The position numbers and the translations under genes are program-made. The notes beneath the pieces are model-generated. The model was not told the origin of the DNA. It was given only the letters and a program-made list of their open reading frames with translations, and ran no database searches. DNA of 64,000 bases from Helopsaltes ochotensis (Eukaryota > Chordata > Aves > Passeriformes > Locustellidae). Positions 1 through 60,000 of this stretch are shown piece by piece. Within the stretch, counting starts at the first letter, position 1. Each line of letters opens with the position of its first letter. The DNA lies in NCBI GenBank assembly GCA_013400155.1, contig VXBM01001105.1, positions 17,149 to 81,148 of the forward strand, written 5' to 3'.

Positions 1-519
1 CTGCGGCCGACAGCAGCCCCGGCTTTGCGAGAAATGGGAAAGGCTGGGCTTTCTTCCTCCGGTACGTAGTGATGCTCGCTGCTAGCTACCCTCCTGCATG
101 CCTGACATCTTCCCTAGGTGACTAAGAGCCCATCTCTGTGCTTTGTACCCCTCACCCGAGAATTCCGTGGGGAGAAGGGCAGGAGCCCGCTCTGCCTGGA
201 AGAGCGAGCATTCCCCACTCCGGACTCTCCAAGCGCTGCGTGCCATTCCACCTCGGTCTGGGGTTTTGAGTGAAGGTGCAGAGCAGCTGAACAGCGATTT
301 CTGGTGGGCTTTGACTGTATGTGTGCCAGCAGCTGCTCTCCTGGCGTATTAGTCACTAAAAACACTTCGCCCTTGCAGGCTGGCAGCGCAGGGGAAGATG
401 ATGCTAATTGACTTGGAGTTGACATTTTGTGGGAGTTATCACAGATTTGAGTCGCACTTAAAAATCGAGACTAAAAAGGATGCAAAGACTATACTGAATT
501 TCACTGTCTTTATATCTAG
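1..519 (+). other. SVIP: SVIP upstream region, probably intron 1 (partial)
   Basis: This stretch precedes the first recognisable SVIP exon. It is relatively GC- and CpG-rich over the first 350 bases and becomes AT-rich near the exon 2 acceptor. A GTACGT at about 61-66 resembles a splice donor. However, none of the frames running into it gives the short cysteine-rich, proline-containing N-terminus expected of SVIP exon 1, so I do not call an exon there. Exon 1 presumably lies just left of the window, and the CpG content fits the edge of a promoter-associated island. Confidence 0.5.
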
Positions 520-570
520 GAAGTAAAAAGAAGACAACTAGCGGAAGCTGCTGAAAAGAGGCAGATGGAG
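520..570 (+). CDS. SVIP: SVIP coding exon 2
   Basis: The exon is 51 bp, 17 complete codons, from the acceptor TATCTAG at 519 to the donor GTAATG at 571. It reads EVKRRQLAEAAEKRQME, which is the VCP-interacting motif of SVIP: arginine, five residues, two alanines, two residues, arginine. It is too short to stand out as an open frame by itself. The call rests on the motif and on clean phase-0 joining to the next exon. Confidence 0.9.
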
Positions 571-2480
571 GTAATGTCTAATAAAATGTCATCTATTTAA
601 ATTATTTTTAGATAACTGGTTTATGGGCAGAATGGCTTGGCTTCTCTGGTAACACTGGATATCACGTTCGGATTGTGGGAATTGTCATCAAGTACTTCCC
701 CAGTACTAATACTGCTGCACATTTATACCTTTTTATATATATTAAGAATTTCATAGCTAGGTAGCTGCTCTAAGATCATTGCAAAGTAACTGAGCTCGTT
801 TGGATGGGAGATATTGTACAGTAGTTTATAAAACAACCTAAGAACTGGAAGATCAAGTTCAACATTATTTTTCCTTGTTCTAAGACTTGAAAACAAGAGA
901 TTGAGAAGTATTCAAACCAGAGTGGTCAAGCAATTGTTGCAGTGGCAATTTCAAGAATCAGTTTTTAAAACATTTTCTTTTTTTTTTTTTCTCTGTTAAC
1001 TGTTTGTAATTCTGATACTCCTGCCATCTAGTCTGGGTTGTCATTAAACAGTTCCCACGAGGATGTGAGCCAGGCAGCTCACGACAGATTTTTCATTTAG
1101 TACTCCTGCTGCCCACACACCCTGTGACATTTTGAAGGACAGATTGTCATGGCAAGCTATTTCTCACAGATGAGAGTTTAAGAGTTGAACTTCTCTACAG
1201 CCTGGGCCAGCACTACTAACGCAGCTCTTTTTCTCCCCTGTTCTTGAGGGTAAAAGCAGGCCCTGACACTGAAAAAAACCCACAGACTAAAAATTTGTGG
1301 ACTTTTGGGAAGGCAAGTTCTAGTTCTGCATCAGAGGATTAATATCTTCACCTGGATGGAATAACGAAGTGAAACAAAGACACCCTTGCTTACCTGAGGG
1401 ACCAAGAGCTCACAGAATGAGGAAATCTCCTGAAAGGGCTGCCTTGATAGAACAGTAGCATTGCTAAGTACTTCAGTCTTTTCATGCAATCCAGAGTTCA
1501 AAAAACAGCGTTGCCAGCACTTGCAGTTTGGTTTCTCTCCAAGCTAACTCGGCCTCACTGAAATGTGTTTTCTCCCAGGCTTCCTCTCGAGGTATTAAGA
1601 ATACTTATTCTGTAGAGCAGAAGAAGAAGAAACAGGAAGAAATAGAGAGAAGAATGGCAGCTTCACGTCCTGGAGGAGAAGGAGGACTGAGAGTAAGTTT
1701 AAAAAAGAAACAATGTGCTTCAACGGTCCATGCATTCACTGTGAAAATCCTGTTTTGTCATGTGCAAGATTGAATAACTAGAGGAGAAGCCAAGAGGAAG
1801 GGGAATGGAATAGAAATGGAAGATGTGTCATTATCATCAGTGTTCTTAATGTAACGTCATCACTCAGACACAAAGACAGCAGGGATGGCAGAGAGCTTTT
1901 TTCCCCCCTCTTCTTCCCAGTTCCTCCATCTGTGCCTCAGTGTTCCAGGTCCCTGGGCCCTCCTCACGGTGCTGTCCTGTACTCAGTGTCCCTTGGCAGT
2001 GCCAGCTGAGTCTCTCCCTTCACAACTCACAGAGAACGTGTGACCTAAGCAGGGTGATGGGTTTGGGTTGGTGTGTGTCTCTCACAGAAACACACAGTGT
2101 TGGCATAAAGAGGGATGAAGTTTGCTGCTCTTGCTACTCTAATGTCCAGCTTCACCTCAGAAGGCCAGGCAGAGAGCTCATGAAACGCTGCAACCTCTCC
2201 AAAACATAAATGTGTCTGATCATTGAACCTCAGGCTTCATGAACCTTCACCTCCTGCCCTCGTTGCTGTACATGCCTCAGGAGGCAGGAGGTGGTGTAAC
2301 TGCCTGTCCACCGCTTGCTGGGATAAAAGGTGAACTGAGAATTTAAAGGGAATGGAGAATTTACTGTAGTGGGACAACCTTGTGGTGTTTGTTTGGTTTG
2401 GGATTGTTGCCTTTCTTTTCCTTACCTTCATGCAAACCTGTGGTGTGCTTTGTTTGTTTCTCTAGTGGCAGGTGGGATAA
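520..2480 (+). CDS. SVIP: SVIP, small VCP/p97-interacting protein (partial, exons 2-4)
   Basis: SVIP is a small, membrane-anchored inhibitor of ER-associated degradation that binds the AAA ATPase VCP/p97. Joining 520-570, 1579-1692 and 2466-2480 gives 59 codons plus stop, all in phase 0. The product aligns with nearly all of the human protein after its N-terminal exon. The VCP-interacting motif (R-x5-AA-x2-R) is seen as RRQLAEAAEKR in exon 2. The conserved ASRG-like step, a lysine/glutamate-rich helix and the GGLRW C-terminus follow. The C-terminal residues are WQVG where human has WTVS. Human SVIP is about 77 residues, so roughly the first 18, including the N-myristoylated glycine, lie outside the window. 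The gene runs convergently toward GAS2. Identification rests on recalled family sequence, and the match extends across all three exons. Confidence 0.93.
571..1578 (+). other. SVIP: SVIP intron 2
   Basis: This 1.0-kb intron has GT-AG ends. It is AT-rich, with a T-run near 978-990. I see no exon, RNA gene or recognisable interspersed repeat inside it. Confidence 0.8.
1579..1692 (+). CDS. SVIP: SVIP coding exon 3
   Basis: The exon is 114 bp, 38 complete codons, between the acceptor TCTCCCAG (ending 1578) and the donor GTAAGT at 1693. The translation starts ASSRGIKNTYSVEQKKKKQE and ends PGGEGGLR. It matches the SVIP segment that follows the VCP-binding motif: a small-residue turn, then a strongly basic/acidic helix, then the glycine-rich run before the C-terminus. 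The intronless upstream reading that continues this frame to a methionine at 1528 lies before the acceptor and is not coding. Confidence 0.93.
1693..2465 (+). other. SVIP: SVIP intron 3
   Basis: This 0.77-kb intron runs from GTAAGT to TCTCTAG. Short overlapping open frames on both strands at 1940-2431 have no recognisable domain and show no splice logic, so I treat them as chance frames. No repeats are seen. Confidence 0.8.
2466..2480 (+). CDS. SVIP: SVIP terminal coding exon segment
   Basis: Only 15 bp are coding: TGG CAG GTG GGA TAA after the acceptor TCTCTAG. This supplies the invariant tryptophan that follows GGLR at the SVIP C-terminus, then Q, V, G and the stop. The rest of the exon is 3'UTR. 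The call depends on the phase match with exon 3 and on the GGLRW junction. Confidence 0.88.
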   Translation, partial: WQVG

Positions 2481-2895
2481 CACAGCACTTCTGAGGAGAA
2501 GACGATGGATGTTTACTGCCAAGAACCCGTCCGTTTCTGCAGCCAAGCGGCGCTTACTCATCCTGTGGCTTTGCTGTTTCCATCTGAGAACTCGGCAGCA
2601 CTTGGCCATTGTGGGACAGTGGATGTGGAGACATTCACCGAGAAACTTACGAGCTACTTCTGACCGCTAGGGTTTTGCCAATTGCCTTTGTTTGTTTCCG
2701 TGCATGTTTTATTGCTTCCCTCGAGGCTTCCTGTCAGCTGCGAGTGGCCTCCCCGGTGCAGTCAGTCCGTCTGTGCATACTGCCTGGTCAGTGGATGTCT
2801 GTCTGTCTGTGATGGCCTGAGCAAGCTCAGGTGCCCACCTGTTGGTCTGGATGCTTATTTCAAGCTCTGCAATTAAACTTCTCTCCAAGTCCTCG
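2481..2895 (+). other. SVIP: SVIP 3'UTR (probable short form)
   Basis: This is untranslated sequence after the SVIP stop. I end it about 18-20 bases after the ATTAAA at 2872-2877, because a GT-rich element (about 2908-2925) follows, as expected downstream of a cleavage site. Further AATAAA motifs (5345, 6364, 6561 and 6998 regions) could support longer forms. The two open frames seen here on the plus strand are chance. Confidence 0.5.
2872..2877 (+). promoter_or_regulatory. SVIP: Candidate SVIP polyadenylation signal (ATTAAA)
   Basis: This is the common ATTAAA variant, 391 bases after the stop codon. A GTATGTGTGTGTTTG element lies about 30 bases downstream, giving the usual signal plus GU-rich arrangement. 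Confidence 0.5.
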
Positions 2896-5800
2896 TGTAG
2901 AAAGGTTTTCGTATGTGTGTGTTTGAATACGCAGATGACAGCATTTCTTTTCTGTTTTCTCATGACTCTTGGACTGCTTAGGAATTTAGTGCCTTTTTCA
3001 AAAAAAGAAAAGTAGAGTCCTTGCAAATGGAATAATTTTGTGAGTACTTACAAGAAAAAATAGAAACCTTTATAAATTCTGTGTACTTAGATCAAGAATG
3101 CTGTTTTATGATGCGCGTAATAATTGTTCTCATTTTCTCATGTGGATTTCTTTTGGGTCTGTAAGTATTTATAATGAGTACTAAAAGTTAAACATGAAAT
3201 TAAAAATCTTGTTATTAGTTGTTTTCCTTTATTGCCACAAGAGGGCAATGCTGCCCCTCTCAGCAGCATCGAAAACAAACAGGAAAACCATTTCTGTGCC
3301 ATCTCTTTGTCAGTTCATTTCCAAAATTTCTGTGTTATTTAAGTGTACTACTTGCAGTGCAAAACCATTTTCCTTTCCCCTGAGAGCATTATGCACATTA
3401 TGCCTGGGCACAGTACCACAATTGCCTCATTTCTGACCTAGTCAGAACTAGAGAGGCTTTTTTTTTTTTCCCCCCACACTTCTTGAACTGTGTGTTTTGT
3501 CTTTCACGTCTCAGTACTACCCAGTGCTATCCTGGGAGTGCAGTCTTGACACAGTTTCCTGGCTTAGCCTTCAGAATTGAGTTGAGCAGGGAGACCTTTC
3601 AATATTAACAGAATGGTGTTTGAGCTGAAAAAAGCTGTGGCCTTGGCTGGAGCCTGCCTTCAGTTTCCTTTCATTCCCGGCAGTCGCTCTCTTCAGTGTA
3701 TGAACTGGTCATAATAATTTTGGTTTAAGTCTAGTGAAAATGCACTGAGTTATAAAAAGTATCTCAGACATTAATTTGAAATGAGAATTTCAAAGTAGGT
3801 GTCCTACAAGACACTTAGGCAGCACTTACACTTAGTTGGTCGCTTGGGGTATTTAAGACTTGAAACATTTTTCTTTCTCTTCCTTCTCTGTCACACCGCT
3901 GCCCCAAAAGTGCAAGGGGAACAAATACCCACCTCTCTTGTCATGCAGCCTCTGCTTGCACTCGTGCCATAAGCACTTCCATTTAGAGCCATTAAAGAAC
4001 CTGGAGGAAGCCATCACAAGCTCCTCTCTCTCCATCCTTTATGTAAAAGCCAGAGCTGTCCGTGCTTCTTCTGAGACCTCGTTTGGAATGTCAGATCTGT
4101 CCTACTCAGAGGCTGTGGGAGTGTAGTTAGAGATGACGAATCACCACAAAGCTGTTCTGAAGGATATTCCTAACCATACACATCCAGCTGTCCAAATGGC
4201 CAGGCTCAACTGCCGGGGAATTACGTGGGTAGATAAAACCACTGCTGGTTTGTTTTTGTTTCAGTTGAGAGTGAGAGCAGCCCCTCCTGCAGCTCAGAGG
4301 TGTCCAGCTGCTGCCTCCCTGACGTGCACTCACTAAACAAGCCTGAGAGCCACGCAGCTTAGAGCTGCTTCCTCCTCAGAGCTGTCTTCCCTGTCTTACT
4401 GCTTAGGGCAGCACTGAGTTAACGTGAGCCACAACAGGAATTTTGTCCTTGTTTCCCCCAATCCTGGATGTTTGCTGCACCTCCGAGGCTGTTAAAATGC
4501 ACCTTTGTAGGTAGATTATCTAGACAGTTGATACTTGGTTTACATCAGTACAACTATTTTTTTTCCATATTCTGAAAGCCTAGTCCTGCAGTTCAACAGC
4601 TGCCAGGCCAAAGCAGTGCTGGTAACCTGGACTGAAAAGCTGACTCTCCGTGACTGTGATAGCATCATCTTTGTTGCAGTAAGAGGGAAACCTTTTGCCC
4701 CTCCATATGGTTAAAACACACAGCTCATGCTAGAGAGTGTTTGTGGCAGGTGTCCGGGAATTTGGGAAGACACAGAAGCCGTGTCTCCACAAGGATGGGC
4801 AGATCCCAGTGGGCCCTGAGGAGCACAGGTGACGGCAGCATTTGGCACAGTGACAAATAGCTGAGGCACAGCTCAGCAGGCACAAGCAGTGCCAGCAGTG
4901 TTTCCAGAGCCTGGGAAAGCCTGTCCAGCCCCATGGACATTCGTGTGATCCCACCTGTGTGTTCAGCAGGCCCAGGCTGAGAGAGGAGGCAGAGCACTGT
5001 CCCCCTTCCCTTGGCAGGACTGCCGGGCTGCTGCCACGGAGGCAGGACCACACCTAAGCCAAAAAGAGCCAAGCCCTTGTCAGCATCTCCAGGAGATGCT
5101 TCTGGAACTCTGGGCTGTGGCAGCAGCTCGTCCTCCAGCTCTAAAGTGAGCATGTGTAAGGAATTCAGGATTGAGTCTTCAGTTACAAGAAACCTGCTGT
5201 ACCTTCCCACACATAGATTATCTCCTCATTTCACTCATCCCCACCAACAACCCCTTAACTGGCTGCCATAGATTTGCCATATCTTGTCTAAACTGCTGTT
5301 GGGAAAGAAGGTGGTACTACAAAGGAAGGACCAATTATCCCTCTAATAAAGATGTGAAAAAACCCTATCCTCAATCAGTGATGTAAGTAATTCTGCTTGG
5401 AAAAAAAAAAATCTCCAGGTAATGTATGAATAGCAAGGTGACAAAATGCACATCCTATAATGAGCAATAACATATCCCAGTTACATTTCCAATCTAATTT
5501 TGAATGGTTTCCAGCATGATCAGCATATCTGACATCACAAAATAATAATGTTTTTTGCAAATAATATTACATAATTTATCCATGTTCAGATTAAGCACAG
5601 TTTTTTTCACAGGCAGCTCCCATGGGGTTTGGTCTATGAGGACTTGGAGAAAAGGCTTTGTTGCAGCTCCTATCACCTAAACTTCTCAGGACTTCAGCCT
5701 CCTCAACGTTCACATTCAGCCAATTTACACAGCAAAAGACAGTTAAAATCACTACCTCATGGAAAATGACCTCAATCACTGCAACAAGGGCTGTACGCCT

Positions 5801-5899
5801 TTGAGCAAGAGTCTGCTGCTCAGCTTTAGCTTTATAAATCGAGCCAGAGGTGCCTAACAAATGTCTTTTACACCAGGTTGCTGCAGCAGCCCTCTTGTT

Positions 5900-6340
5900 A
5901 AAGGGTGGGAACGAGCAGAGACGCGGAGTTCTTGTTTCTCACAGCACGAGAAGGGCCCTGGTTGGTTCCTGCTCACAGCTCAGCCATCCTGACCCCAACC
6001 ATTCCCTGCCGCAGCCCCGGAGCGCTGCTCCTTTCCTGCTGCGCTCTGGCCGCGGGCTTTGCTGTGCAGGCTCCGAACGCGCCTGCAGCTCCCAGCAGCA
6101 GGGCTGACTGCACACCCACACTGACCTCTCGGCAGGGATTCTCTCTCCTCAGGAGCCTCCCTCTTCGTGCTTCCCTCCTGCTCAAGGTGCCTCCTCCTCC
6201 GGGCCCCCCTCAGCAGCAAACCCAGCCCCTTTTATCACTTATTGGATGTACCTGGGACTCCTCGGGCCGGGCTGACCGGGGTAATTAACACACTCACTGA
6301 CCAGGCTGCGTCAGGTCACCGCATTCCCTTCTCCTACATC
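5900..6340. promoter_or_regulatory. Small CpG-rich patch between SVIP and GAS2
   Basis: By eye I count about 21 CpG dinucleotides in roughly 430 bases, in sequence of about 60% GC; the neighbours are AT-rich and CpG-poor. Read on the minus strand, it holds a CCAAT followed by GATAAAAGGGG (about 6226-6246), a promoter-like pair. It could be a small orphan CpG island, an unannotated promoter, or the CpG-rich part of an old LTR. I cannot distinguish these. Confidence 0.35.
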
Positions 6341-6670
6341 AGAGGCACTGGCCATACTTTAAAATAAAACCCCACAGTCTCCCATGCTGTAACTGGCAAA
6401 GTTGAAGTTTTAAGTGTGGAAGTGTTTTAATGTGATTTTTAAAATGACATTTGAGTACCCCCTCCCAAAAAAGAAACTGTTTTGATAGCGCATAAAGGGG
6501 TTCATGTGCAGTTTAAAATCTTCACTTGGATTTACTGGGACTGTTAAAGTTTACTAATGAAATAAACTTGTGAATACCTTTTTTATAATTATCTGCTCTG
6601 ATTTATTAGTATGTAAACACCTAAAAATGTTTTCAAAACCAACATGATAATAACAACACAAACTTAGTCT

Positions 6671-6726
6671 TGGATGATGGAAATAAAGATCTTGGAAGTC
6701 TTTTCATCCTCAATGATTCTGTGAAA
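6671..6726 (+). repeat. CR1-type LINE 3' tail fragment
   Basis: The words GATCTTGGAAGTCTTTTC and CAATGATTCTGTGA match the characteristic 3' end of avian/reptilian CR1 retroposons (gatcttggaggtcttttcc... aatgattctatga). Only the 3' terminus is present, as is typical for heavily 5'-truncated CR1 copies. No reverse transcriptase remains. Confidence 0.6.
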
Positions 6727-7964
6727 TCCATCTAATTATGTTTAAAAAACTAGCCGTTATTTCTAAATAAGCATCTCACTTTTTTGCACGTGATTTTTTT
6801 CCCCTTCCCTTTTCATTTGAAAACAGATCTCTCAGTGGTTATATCAGGATTATGAATTTTTTTTTGGCTATGCCACATGTTTTGTAAAATGATGTTGCTT
6901 GTGGTCTGTTTTCTGCTCTTCTATGGCAACTGAGACTTCCTTTTCAAAGGACTTACTGCTTGAACGTGTGTTTAATCTCCCTAGAAAGCATTTCAAAATA
7001 AAAATAAAAGGCTGCAACTTTGGAATTATGTCCTGCTATTTTGTCAGCTGCACCAAGCCATTGTGAACTGTTTGTACTCAGCAGGTATTTTTAGAGGGTG
7101 AGCTAGGCCTTCTCCCCAGAGGTGAGACACAACGTGCTGATTTTAATAAGGCATGGAACATGAAGGATGGTCTTGATCCTTTCTAGCCCACAGACATTTT
7201 GCTGTTAGTTTTACAAACCGCAGGAGTAGATCATAAGACCATTTAAAAAAAATTTAACATCAGGAAATGGAGAGAAATACTAGTCAGTACTAAAAATATA
7301 TATATTTCAAGGATGCTTCAGAATTTTTTTCCCTGTGAGGAAAAATTAATTTTCAACAAAATTTGGGTATTTCTGTGTTATCTGTTGGCCCCTTTCTTTG
7401 TGCAGGCCATTATCAGGGCAGCAAGCAGTGCTGTGTGTTGTATCCAGTCAGTAGCAGCAAAGCTGAGATGAGAGATTACAAATAACAAGAACTTCAAAGT
7501 GGATGAGTATTTAAAAAAATTTATTTCATTTTTAAATTTATACAGTCAGTGAAACAATCCTATAAAATGATTCTCCTAGGATGTTACAAGGCACATAAAT
7601 TACCAAATATAAACATAGAAAAGAAGCCAAAATGATGGAGTAAGCCCACATAGACCTTGAGCTGTATTAGAGGTGTGTGAATGACTGGTGGGGATGTGAC
7701 TCACTCTATTTACAGGGCAATCAACATTTCACATTGAACATGACCAACGCCGTGAAAACGAAGGGGAAGGGGAAGCTCCTCTCCGAGAACAGTGCCACCT
7801 CCTGTGACCCCAGAGGGACTCGCATCTCAGCATTGCCTTCAGCTTTCGATAGGAACCAAGTGTGAAGGGGTTTCTTGGGCTTTTTGTCTTTTAAGCGATG
7901 GCTTTGAGAAGTTGTTTGGCATGCAACAAGCCATCACGTTCTACTAATTAAGAAAAGATTGCAA

Positions 7965-8442
7965 AACATACAAATAGTCGATTTTTATTTCATTTCAAGA
8001 GACATTTACCAAATAATTTCCCCAAATATCCATTTTCCACCTGCATATATATATTTCAACTAGCCTAACAGTCAGGGATTCAAAGTAGTAAGATTTTCGT
8101 ACAAATATATTTCATCGTGTATTTTCTTCCTTTAACAGGATCTGCTCCTTTATGTAGCTCTAAGTATACATTCACATATTAAAGAGTAATAATTTGGCTA
8201 AAAATATATGTCTGTTTATTATCTGATTGTAGTAATTAGCCTATCGAGGGTAATTTGCTATAAAAGATACGGTACTAGAAATAAATAGTTCTAAATTCAA
8301 AGATCTTCAAAACGGGGTGTCATTTCCAGTCTGTGTTGAAATTTCCCAAGTCCTTTTAAAGCACCAACTAAACGCACTACACTCGGGAGAACAATTCTGA
8401 CCTACGTACACCAAGTCCCTTCTCTGACACGAGCAGCTCGTT
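7965..8442 (-). other. GAS2: GAS2 3'UTR (extent estimated)
   Basis: This is untranslated sequence after the GAS2 stop, read leftward. It is strongly AT-rich. I place its end beyond the AATAAA at 7984-7989 (minus strand), which is followed by T-rich sequence. A nearer AATAAA (8215-8220) and a farther one (7520-7525) could give shorter or longer forms, so the boundary is uncertain. Confidence 0.45.
7984..7989 (-). promoter_or_regulatory. GAS2: Candidate GAS2 polyadenylation signal (AATAAA)
   Basis: This is AATAAA on the minus strand, about 455 bases after the GAS2 stop, with a T-rich stretch downstream. Alternatives exist at 8215-8220 and 7520-7525. Confidence 0.4.
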
Positions 8443-57009
<48,567 letters not shown>

Positions 57010-60000
57010 CTGAACAGCAAACAGAAAGTTAACAGGGCAGAGAGCATGCAATGGTATGGACTGCATTGCTGCCAAAAGAGAAATCAAAAGAAATCTGGAC
57101 AATATTTTGTAATAACTCAATTTTTAACAGAAAAGCTTGCATTACTTTGAATATCTTGCAAATAACATTAATATTATTTTACTGGTAGATATACAGCAAT
57201 TTATGAAAGAAAAATCCCATGCTTTCTTTGGGAAGGCATGTGATAGTTGAAAAATAGTTCTAGCATATCCAACCCCGCATATTTCACTTTACCTACGAAG
57301 ATCCAGTGCTTCTAACAAAAAGCTTTAAAAGAGAGAGTACAGCAGGCAAATGGTTTACAGCAGTGTGCATGTGGAGTTACTGCATGAATTTAAGAGATGA
57401 TTTTGCAGCAGAAGTAGAAAACCATGGCAAAAAGGAAAGGGCAGTGTACTTTTAGAAGACTCTTAAATCTTGATCCTGCAAGAAGCAGACAAGACAGTGA
57501 CTGCAGTGCCCCTATGAAAGCTCTTTTTCAGAAGTCAAGTCAGGTTTCAGCAAAGTAACAGAGAGTGAAATTTCATGTTGTACATCTACTTGCCACACAG
57601 ATGAAAACTTTCACTAAAAGAACAAAGCTAAAATACTCTGTTTTGGAAATATATCCATTCTTATCTCACCCTGTATGCCAGAGCACTTCAGCTGCCAGGA
57701 GCTGCCCTCTCCTCTACAGCAGGGCAATTCCACCCTGCAAGAGGGCATCACTGCTCCACGGCAGATTGCACGCTGACCCCAGGGAGAAAGGGAATTATTT
57801 ACCATCCCAGGCTAAACTCACAGGATCTCAGCATCATTTACAGTGAAAATGTTCCGATTTCTTATTGAAAGCTTTTCATTTTCACATTTCTGAAATGTGA
57901 AAAATTTGCCTTTACTCTAGACACTGGGTGGATGAGCAGCTGCATTTATTTTCCAGCCCTTTTAACTTCCACTCACATCAAGAGAACATCAAGGAATAAT
58001 TCTCGTTCTTCCAATTGAGACGGGATTTTCTGCCCCCGAGTATTTCCATATGCCATTTAGGAAACAACACTATCAACTCATTTTTCAGAGTTTGTTACAC
58101 GGCTTGCATTAGCATCAAGAGCCTAACATGCTCCCCCAAAAAGAGAAAAATATTTAAAAGCTGAAGTGAGCCTGGTTGCTCAGCCCATGCAGGTCGGCTC
58201 CTGCTTCCATGAGATGTCTGGAAACTGAAAACATTCATCAGTTTACAACAGGTTCGCTTCAACTTCTTGTCAAACAGAGTAGGAAAGAAAAGCTTTCCTG
58301 TATCTTTTCGCTAAGAGGAGAGGGGGGAAATACCATTCAAAAGTAACAGAAATGAAGCATCTAAATTCGCACTGAACTTGTGGCCGATACTTTGTAACCT
58401 GATACTCCCTGGCACGATACAGAAGAAAGCAGCACTGCAAAGCAGCGTGATTTTACAAATGCTGCAGCAAAGCTGATTTCTCTAGGACCTTGTCTGAAAA
58501 CTTGGAGACACTTGAGGATCTTTTGGGCAAAACCCAAAAGGTCAGTCTTTCCAGTTTGGTAAGTTAGGATAAAAAAAGATGAAGATTGTTGCAGCAAACC
58601 ATTTTCAGATAGAGCAGACTTTTGCTTTTCATTGCTGCTGAACTTGCTTTTTCTAAACACACTTTTACTTCAGAAATACCTTTTAAACATGAAGATTTTT
58701 CCTTTTTTAATGTTCCCACTTAATTCTATTTGCCATGCAGCCCCCTTCATGGCTCCTGTACACACAAATGACTTCTCCAGGCAAAAGAGCAGCAGTAGCA
58801 CTGCAGACATGCAGAGCTGGCTTATGCCTGACTGATATTTTTGCCATATCTCCAGACCAAATGAAGCCAGGACTGAAACTGTAATAGCCCAGACAAAAAA
58901 AACCTGAACAGCTCAGCATCTCAAAAGTCTTTGCCACCATTCTAGCCTACATACTTTCCCATTTGCCCCATCAGCAATTTTGTAAAATGCTCTAAAGCCA
59001 CTAGAAAGCTGAATTTGAAAAATAATTATGCTACAGGAACTGTTTGAGTATTACATTTTAAAATAGGCTCCTTCTCCTCTAAAAATTTTATTTTAACAGA
59101 CTAAAAAGTTTTGTTTTAATTTGCAACACATACGTTTTTACAAAGGCAAACCAAAACAGAAACCAACACATTCTGCACATCTCTTCTGTCCTATGATTTA
59201 CAGGTGCATCATTTCATAATAATAGAATGCTATAAAACTCTTAAAACTTATTTAAGGATATTTTCTTTTGACAAAGTGACAGAAAAATTTGGTTACCTCC
59301 TCCTGCTATTTAACAGTATGTTTATATTATTTCAAGTGCTGAATTGCATTAGCAGTTTGGTCGCTGCATATTGCACACTAAACTGGATTATTTGAGTTCT
59401 ATTTGCCTTTATGAAACCTGAAAGAATGAGCTTTGCCTTGAACATCTGTCTCCAATGAAAAGTATATGAGGTGTCAGCTTTCAATTCACTGTATTTTATG
59501 GCTTCATAAGGTGGCATTTCTTTGCTAGAACAGACACGCTGACATATTTAACAGTAGAACTGTATTGATTCAAGTAAGAGTAATGTTCATAACCTGAGGG
59601 AAAAAAACTGCTCCGTGTATTTGTATGGAAAAAGCATCAAACTCCATTAAAAATGTACAAGTCCCCCTGTAATTACAAGAAAGCAGTTGCAGTGTTTTTA
59701 CAGAATGGTTATTACATTAGGTACAATAAAAAAGCAACCCTGCAAGTACGAGAGGAAAATTCAGGAGCACGAAGGCTTTCATACAGCCCTCGAGCAGTGC
59801 CCACCCTCTCCTGTGCCACAGCCACCAGATCCCCTCCACAAGTCCAACTGCTGCCCCCGAACACACAGCACTTGGAACTGGGAGCAGCTCTGCAAGGTCA
59901 CCAGCCCTGGGGGATAATAAACCTGACTGGAGGAAAAAATGATGGGAGGGAGGGAGGCCATGCCCCGGGGGTGTGCCCAGGAGGTTGGAGATAAAGCTCT

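Larger units (their letters stand above)
2896..7960. other. SVIP-GAS2 convergent intergenic interval
   Basis: About 5 kb separates the two 3' ends. It is mostly unique-looking, moderately AT-rich DNA. I recognise only a CpG-rich patch at 5900-6340, a CR1 tail near 6671 and several scattered AATAAA motifs that could serve longer SVIP transcripts. The longest frame, 161 codons on the minus strand at 4725-5210, has no domain I recognise and sits in a GC-richer patch, so I do not call it a gene. No RNA gene is seen. Confidence 0.6.

Noticed and set aside
31..66. Possible SVIP exon 1 ending at the GTACGT near 61
   Set aside because: None of the frames into this donor resembles the expected SVIP N-terminus, so the real exon 1 is more likely outside the window.
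4725..5210. 161-codon minus-strand frame between SVIP and GAS2
   Set aside because: It lies in a GC-richer patch where stops are rarer, has no recognisable domain, shows no splice context, and overlaps another long frame on the same strand.
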